From Rhodospirillales bacterium (GTDB lineage: Bacteria > Pseudomonadota > Alphaproteobacteria > ATCC43930 > CGMCC-115725), in assembly GCA_027315365.1 (NCBI GenBank), contig DAHUYF010000161.1:1-37024 (forward strand): a stretch of DNA of 37,024 bases, given 5' to 3'. Below the pieces are notes generated by a model. The model was not told the origin of the DNA, did not search any database, and saw only the letters and a program-made list of their open reading frames with translations. Both the position numbers and the translations under genes were made by a program. Shown here piece by piece: positions 34,960-37,024 of this stretch. Position 1 is the stretch's first letter, and every line of letters starts with the position of its first letter.

Positions 34960-34994
34960 GGCGGCGGCGCGCCCTCGCGCCGCCGCCCGCTTTT
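34960..34994 (+). terminator. Strong GC hairpin with T-run before the BoxR-type operator
   Basis: GGCGGCGGCGCG (34960-34971), loop CCCT and CGCGCCGCCGCC (34976-34987) form a perfect 12-bp stem, followed by CGCTTTT (T-run 34991-34994). It would shield the ligase promoter from read-through. Confidence 0.7.
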
Positions 34995-35040
34995 GTGCGC
35001 AGACACAAAGGCACTGAAAGCACTATATCGCCTGTTTAAT

Positions 35041-35062
35041 ATCGTATATGCACGATAATGCT
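35041..35062. promoter_or_regulatory. BoxR operator candidate upstream of the benzoate-CoA ligase
   Basis: ATCGT-ATATGC-ACGAT (35041-35056) is an inverted repeat, and ATGCACGATAATGC carries the TGCA and TAATGC words seen at the other two islands. The word ATAATGCTTG is shared with the flavodoxin side (32031-32040). No convincing -10/-35 pair is seen here. Confidence 0.5.
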
Positions 35063-35150
35063 TGACGTACGCCTTCCTCCCGCGGCACCTATGGCGCAAG
35101 ATCGGCGGAAGCCGACGACAAACGCGGTTGTGGCCAAGGGAGGTTCAGGG

Positions 35151-36725
<1,575 letters not shown>

Positions 36726-36745
36726 GCGGCAACGGGGAGAGCGCG

Positions 36746-37024
36746 ATGACCAGAGCAACCAGGACAGTGAACCGGCGCGCGGTGCTCGCCGGCATGACCG
36801 CGAGTGCCGCCGCCGCGGCGAGCTTTGTGCCGACGCGCTTTGCCATCGGCCAGCAGGCGAAGATCAAACTCGGGCTGATGCTGCCCTATACCGGCACCTA
36901 TGCGGCGCTCGGCAAGAACATCGACGCGGCGCTGCGGCTCGCCATCGCCGAGGCCGGCGGCAGGCTGGGCGGGCGCGACATCGATTACATCGTGCTCGAC
37001 GATGAATCGGAGCCGGCGAAGGGC
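36746..37024 (+). CDS. ABC transporter substrate-binding protein, branched-chain amino acid type (3' end cut by window)
   Basis: The first 93 residues of a periplasmic binding protein. NRRAVLAGMTASAAAAASF resembles a twin-arginine signal, with the cleaved mature part starting around QQAKIKLGLML. KIKLGLMLPYTGTYAALGKN followed by AALRLAIAEAGGRLGGRDID is the Peripla_BP_6 (LivK-like) pattern, many members of which bind aromatic acids. It follows the ligase by 20 bases and has GGGGAG upstream, so it is likely in the same operon and may capture benzoate. The rest is outside. Confidence 0.88.
   Translation, partial: MTRATRTVNRRAVLAGMTASAAAAASFVPTRFAIGQQAKIKLGLMLPYTGTYAALGKNIDAALRLAIAEAGGRLGGRDIDYIVLDDESEPAKG

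Larger units (their letters stand above)
34677..35150. other. Intergenic control region upstream of the benzoate-CoA ligase
   Basis: A 474-base stretch. It holds two perfect GC hairpins (34931-34957 and 34960-34987, the latter followed by TTTT) and an AT-rich operator-like island at about 35032-35062. A GGGAGG Shine-Dalgarno precedes the ligase ATG at 35151. The part from 34677 to 34930 shows nothing I can name. Confidence 0.6.

Noticed and set aside
34846-35058. 70-residue ORF upstream of the ligase
   Set aside because: It runs through the hairpins and the operator island, is Pro/Arg-rich, and lacks a ribosome binding site.

Overview
The window is high-GC DNA, almost fully coding, with no rRNA, tRNA, CRISPR array or insertion sequence that I can see. 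It reads as the chromosome of an alphaproteobacterium, probably a Rhodospirillales-like lineage. The reasons are a GcrA-family cell-cycle regulator, the order lysC - flavin oxidoreductase - ptsP - RodZ-like gene divergent from ubiG, a complete minCDE operon, and an aerobic benzoyl-CoA (box) cluster with a BoxR regulator. The taxon is an inference from gene content only.

Layout. (1) 1-5417, minus strand: lysC, a nitronate-monooxygenase-like enzyme, ptsP (EI-Ntr) and the 5' part of a RodZ-like gene. (2) 5522-7576, plus strand: ubiG, a two-domain cold-shock protein, gcrA. (3) 7665-12626, minus strand: a MoxR ATPase with its VWA partner, minC-minD-minE, and a TNase-fold protein that lacks the usual catalytic residues. 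(4) 12747-15076: a small lipoprotein-like ORF, a glucose-dehydrogenase-like SDR, a lone tatA and a carboxymuconolactone-decarboxylase-family protein. (5) 15127-18978, minus strand: a tightly overlapping operon of unknown role. It holds a gamma-glutamyltransferase N-terminal remnant, a class V aminotransferase, an LTA-synthase-like membrane sulfatase and a PhyH-family dioxygenase. (6) 19068-23949, plus strand: a CBS protein, then the queuosine set queA-tgt-queF-queG and a cupin. (7) 24120-25008: a PaaI-type thioesterase and a MarR regulator behind a promoter with a palindromic operator candidate.

(8) 25531-37024 is the aromatic catabolic region. On the minus strand boxC-boxB-reductase form one operon. 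BoxR (HTH plus shikimate-kinase-like domain) is divergent from a flavodoxin-like gene. A benzoate-CoA ligase and the start of a branched-chain-amino-acid-type ABC binding protein follow on the plus strand. Benzoate would be imported, activated to benzoyl-CoA, epoxidised by BoxB and ring-opened by BoxC. Three AT-rich islands with related GCATTA/TAATGC, TGCA-containing words lie exactly at the boxC, boxR/flavodoxin and ligase promoters and look like a BoxR regulon. The usual BoxB reductase BoxA is not seen. A rhodocoxin/putidaredoxin-reductase-type flavoprotein sits in its place and a flavodoxin shares the regulatory signal, so an alternative electron supply to BoxB is the most interesting hypothesis here. 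Between these catabolic genes lie short hypothetical ORFs, a pentapeptide-repeat protein and a DUF3185 membrane protein.
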